Positions 62,721 to 64,000 of a stretch of 64,000 bases of DNA are shown one piece after another. Each line of letters begins with the position of its first letter. Position 1 is the first letter of the stretch. The translations under genes were made by a program, and so were the position numbers. Origin of the DNA: an uncultured Blautia sp. Its GTDB lineage: Bacteria; Bacillota_A; Clostridia; Lachnospirales; Lachnospiraceae. The stretch spans positions 1-64,000 of the forward strand of contig CAJLTE010000007.1 of NCBI GenBank assembly GCA_905209435.1, read 5' to 3'. Under the pieces are notes generated by a model that was not told where the DNA came from, did no database searches, and saw only the letters and a program-made list of their open reading frames with translations.

Positions 62721-63155
62721 TTATTCTATGGGTTCAATTTCTGTCCCTTCTTTCAGTATTCCCGGCTCTATGATCTGGCAGAAAATAAACCACGGTTCCA
62801 TCGGGGAGCACACTTTCTCACCTTTATATGCATCCGATGCAGGACCTCCCGCACCGATCCGCGCTGCTTCCAGAAGCACGTCTCCGCAGCGAAATCTGCT
62901 TCCTTCTACGATTGCATTCCAGTCAAGACCCTCTACCAGAAGGTTCTCACCGAAACGTCCATACCTGACAGGCTCTCCTGTCTCATCAAAGTATGGCTTT
63001 ACTTTCTCATACGGAAGAAGAGTGACCTGTCTTCTTCCACCCATTCCGTAATGCACATCTCCCACAAGTCCCTGCAATGTTGCCTCACATTCATGAATGT
63101 TCTGCGAGCTGGTCTTACGCTCTTTACTGATGCATACACATAATATTTTCGCCAT
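62721..63155 (-). CDS. MOSC-domain protein
   Basis: A 144-residue stand-alone MOSC domain of the kind found beside molybdenum cofactor genes. LVGDVHYGMGGRRQVTLLP, FGENLLVEGLDW and FRCGDVLLEA correspond to the family. The Cys normally involved in sulfur handling near the C-terminal third is not at the expected place, which is common in stand-alone MOSC proteins. It may bind or transfer a molybdopterin or sulfur intermediate. Confidence 0.85.
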   Translation of the reverse strand: MAKILCVCISKERKTSSQNIHECEATLQGLVGDVHYGMGGRRQVTLLPYEKVKPYFDETGEPVRYGRFGENLLVEGLDWNAIVEGSRFRCGDVLLEAARIGAGGPASDAYKGEKVCSPMEPWFIFCQIIEPGILKEGTEIEPIE

Positions 63156-63220
63156 TTTCTGCCTCGTCCTTCCTGCTGTTCAAACAAATCCAAATATGTC
63201 AAATTGCTTAATATCCAAAA

Positions 63221-63290
63221 GTCAAGCGGATAAAAAGCATTCACTTCGCTATTCAGCTCTAACAAAATAACTGCTCCACAGTTTATTTAT
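63221..63290. repeat. Dispersed 3'-end repeat, copy 5
   Basis: GTCAAGCGGAT (63221-63231) is identical to 48873-48883, and 63265-63286 matches 48917-48938 at 21 of 22 positions. It lies 13 bp from the stop of the SpoIIE-type phosphatase gene. Confidence 0.75.
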
Positions 63291-63302
63291 AACAATTTTT
63301 TA

Positions 63303-64000
63303 TCAGATTGCCCAGAATGCAATATTTACATTCTTCCCTGCATTTCTCAGATGTTCCACCAGCTGTTCTGCCACTTCTTCCTTACGCTTCTCTGTAATCC
63401 CCAGTTCTGCATTGTTCTTATTAATGGCACCACCGAAATAAAAATTAATGTCTGTCGCTGTCTCAAACAACATCACTCCCAAAAGTGCAGCCGCATCTTT
63501 CTTTCGTTTCAGCCTGTTAAATACCAGCTTATCATCCAGCCATTCTTCACAATATTCCAACAGATGTTCAATTGTAAGAAATCCCTCTGTCACCAGTTCT
63601 GCACCTTCCAGCTTATAATAGGCAGGAACATCTCCACACGCAGTTTCACTAAGTGAGATCAACTCTTTATCCAGATACCTGGCAGCACACTGTGCAGTAG
63701 TTCCACCGCAGATTACATGATATCCATCCTCTTCAAAGAAAGACTTCAGATATCTCTCATCATGTTCTTCCTTGCTCGGAGGACCGATCATGATATTCAC
63801 AACCTGTTTCTGCCGCATTCGCAACACGATTGCCGTGATGTCATCGTCCGTCTCATTCAGATTCAAATCAAGGCTTGCCTCAGCCAGATAACCTGCCATT
63901 TCCTGCGCACTCATACCTTTGTGGTATTTCGCTTTACAGAAGGTCATCACATCTTCTCTGCCCCAGCCACCATTTGTAGTCTTTCCCATCCCGGCATTGG
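63303..64000 (-). CDS. SpoIIE/PP2C-type phosphatase, C-terminal part only
   Basis: The reading frame is open to the right edge, where residues NAGMG precede the first Met, so the gene begins outside the window. The visible start is the end of a PP2C-like domain (DDDITAIVLRM near residue 55). After it comes a region of about 170 residues with VNIMIGPPSKEEHDERYL, HVICGGTTAQCAARYL and NVNIAFWAI that I recall from phosphatases beside hydrogenase and formate genes in clostridia. Serine phosphatase activity is likely; the context next to Mo-cofactor genes suggests a role in redox-enzyme control, which is inference. Confidence 0.75.
   Translation of the reverse strand, partial: NAGMGKTTNGGWGREDVMTFCKAKYHKGMSAQEMAGYLAEASLDLNLNETDDDITAIVLRMRQKQVVNIMIGPPSKEEHDERYLKSFFEEDGYHVICGGTTAQCAARYLDKELISLSETACGDVPAYYKLEGAELVTEGFLTIEHLLEYCEEWLDDKLVFNRLKRKKDAAALLGVMLFETATDINFYFGGAINKNNAELGITEKRKEEVAEQLVEHLRNAGKNVNIAFWAI

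Overview
The window looks like a low-to-moderate GC, spore-forming Firmicute, most probably a Lachnospiraceae member (a Blautia-like acetogen is possible; the species cannot be fixed from sequence alone). Pointers are the sporulation genes (gpr, spoIIP, gerM), the Firmicute gene order around comEC-holA-rpsT-gpr-spoIIP-lepA-hemW, a NiaR-type NAD regulator with its operator, a GAAC-N4-GTTC SOS box at uvrA, GGAGG ribosome binding sites and frequent TTG/GTG starts.

Region 1 (1-25.5 kb) is a cell-surface polysaccharide locus, nearly all on the minus strand. A tightly packed operon of about 17 kb (24481 down to 7321) encodes an ArnC/DPM1-like glycosyltransferase, a DegT-like protein, an ATP-grasp protein, a WecE-type sugar aminotransferase, a D,D-carboxypeptidase, RfbC, a Wzm/Wzt-type ABC exporter whose ATPase has a C-terminal recognition-type domain, a methyltransferase-kinase-coiled-coil protein resembling WbdD, two very long two-domain glycosyltransferases and a DUF2142-like membrane protein. 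A plus-strand D,D-carboxypeptidase with an unusual KEG motif separates this from two more glycosyltransferases, a polyprenyl-phosphate sugar-1-P transferase and an LCP ligase cut by the left edge. A divergent pair of SMR/ArnE-ArnF-like membrane proteins lies at 24.8-25.5 kb. My working model is an ABC-exported glycan with a defined terminal cap, decorated outside by an aminosugar carried on undecaprenyl phosphate, and attached to the wall by the LCP protein.

Region 2 (25.7-36.7 kb) holds an L,D-transpeptidase with wall-binding repeats, an HPr-like protein, cdaR-cdaA (c-di-AMP synthesis), two unrecognised membrane proteins, comF, recD2 and mreB. Region 3 (36.8-48.6 kb) holds uvrA under an apparent LexA box, hemW, a small lipoprotein, lepA, a secreted FN3/Ig-like protein, spoIIP, gpr, rpsT and holA. 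Region 4 (48.6-53.1 kb) is a NAD de novo cluster (nadB, nadC, niaR, nadA) read from a promoter whose -35 lies in a NiaR-type palindrome. It sits between holA and comEC, adjacent in Bacillus subtilis, and is flanked by near-identical 39-nt repeats. Region 5 (53.1-64 kb) has comEC, gerM, a histidine kinase, then molybdenum-cofactor/formate dehydrogenase maturation genes (mobA, moaA, fdhD, mobB, moeA, MOSC) and the end of a SpoIIE-type phosphatase cut by the right edge.

Two families of short palindromic intergenic sequences are not explained by genes. One occurs at the 3' ends of several minus-strand genes (25.7, 36.7, 48.9, 53.1 and 63.2 kb). The other is a MITE-like 195-bp element at 48.67-48.86 kb with a probable degenerate relative at 50.6-50.75 kb. 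I saw no tRNA, rRNA, CRISPR array, transposase or prophage gene.
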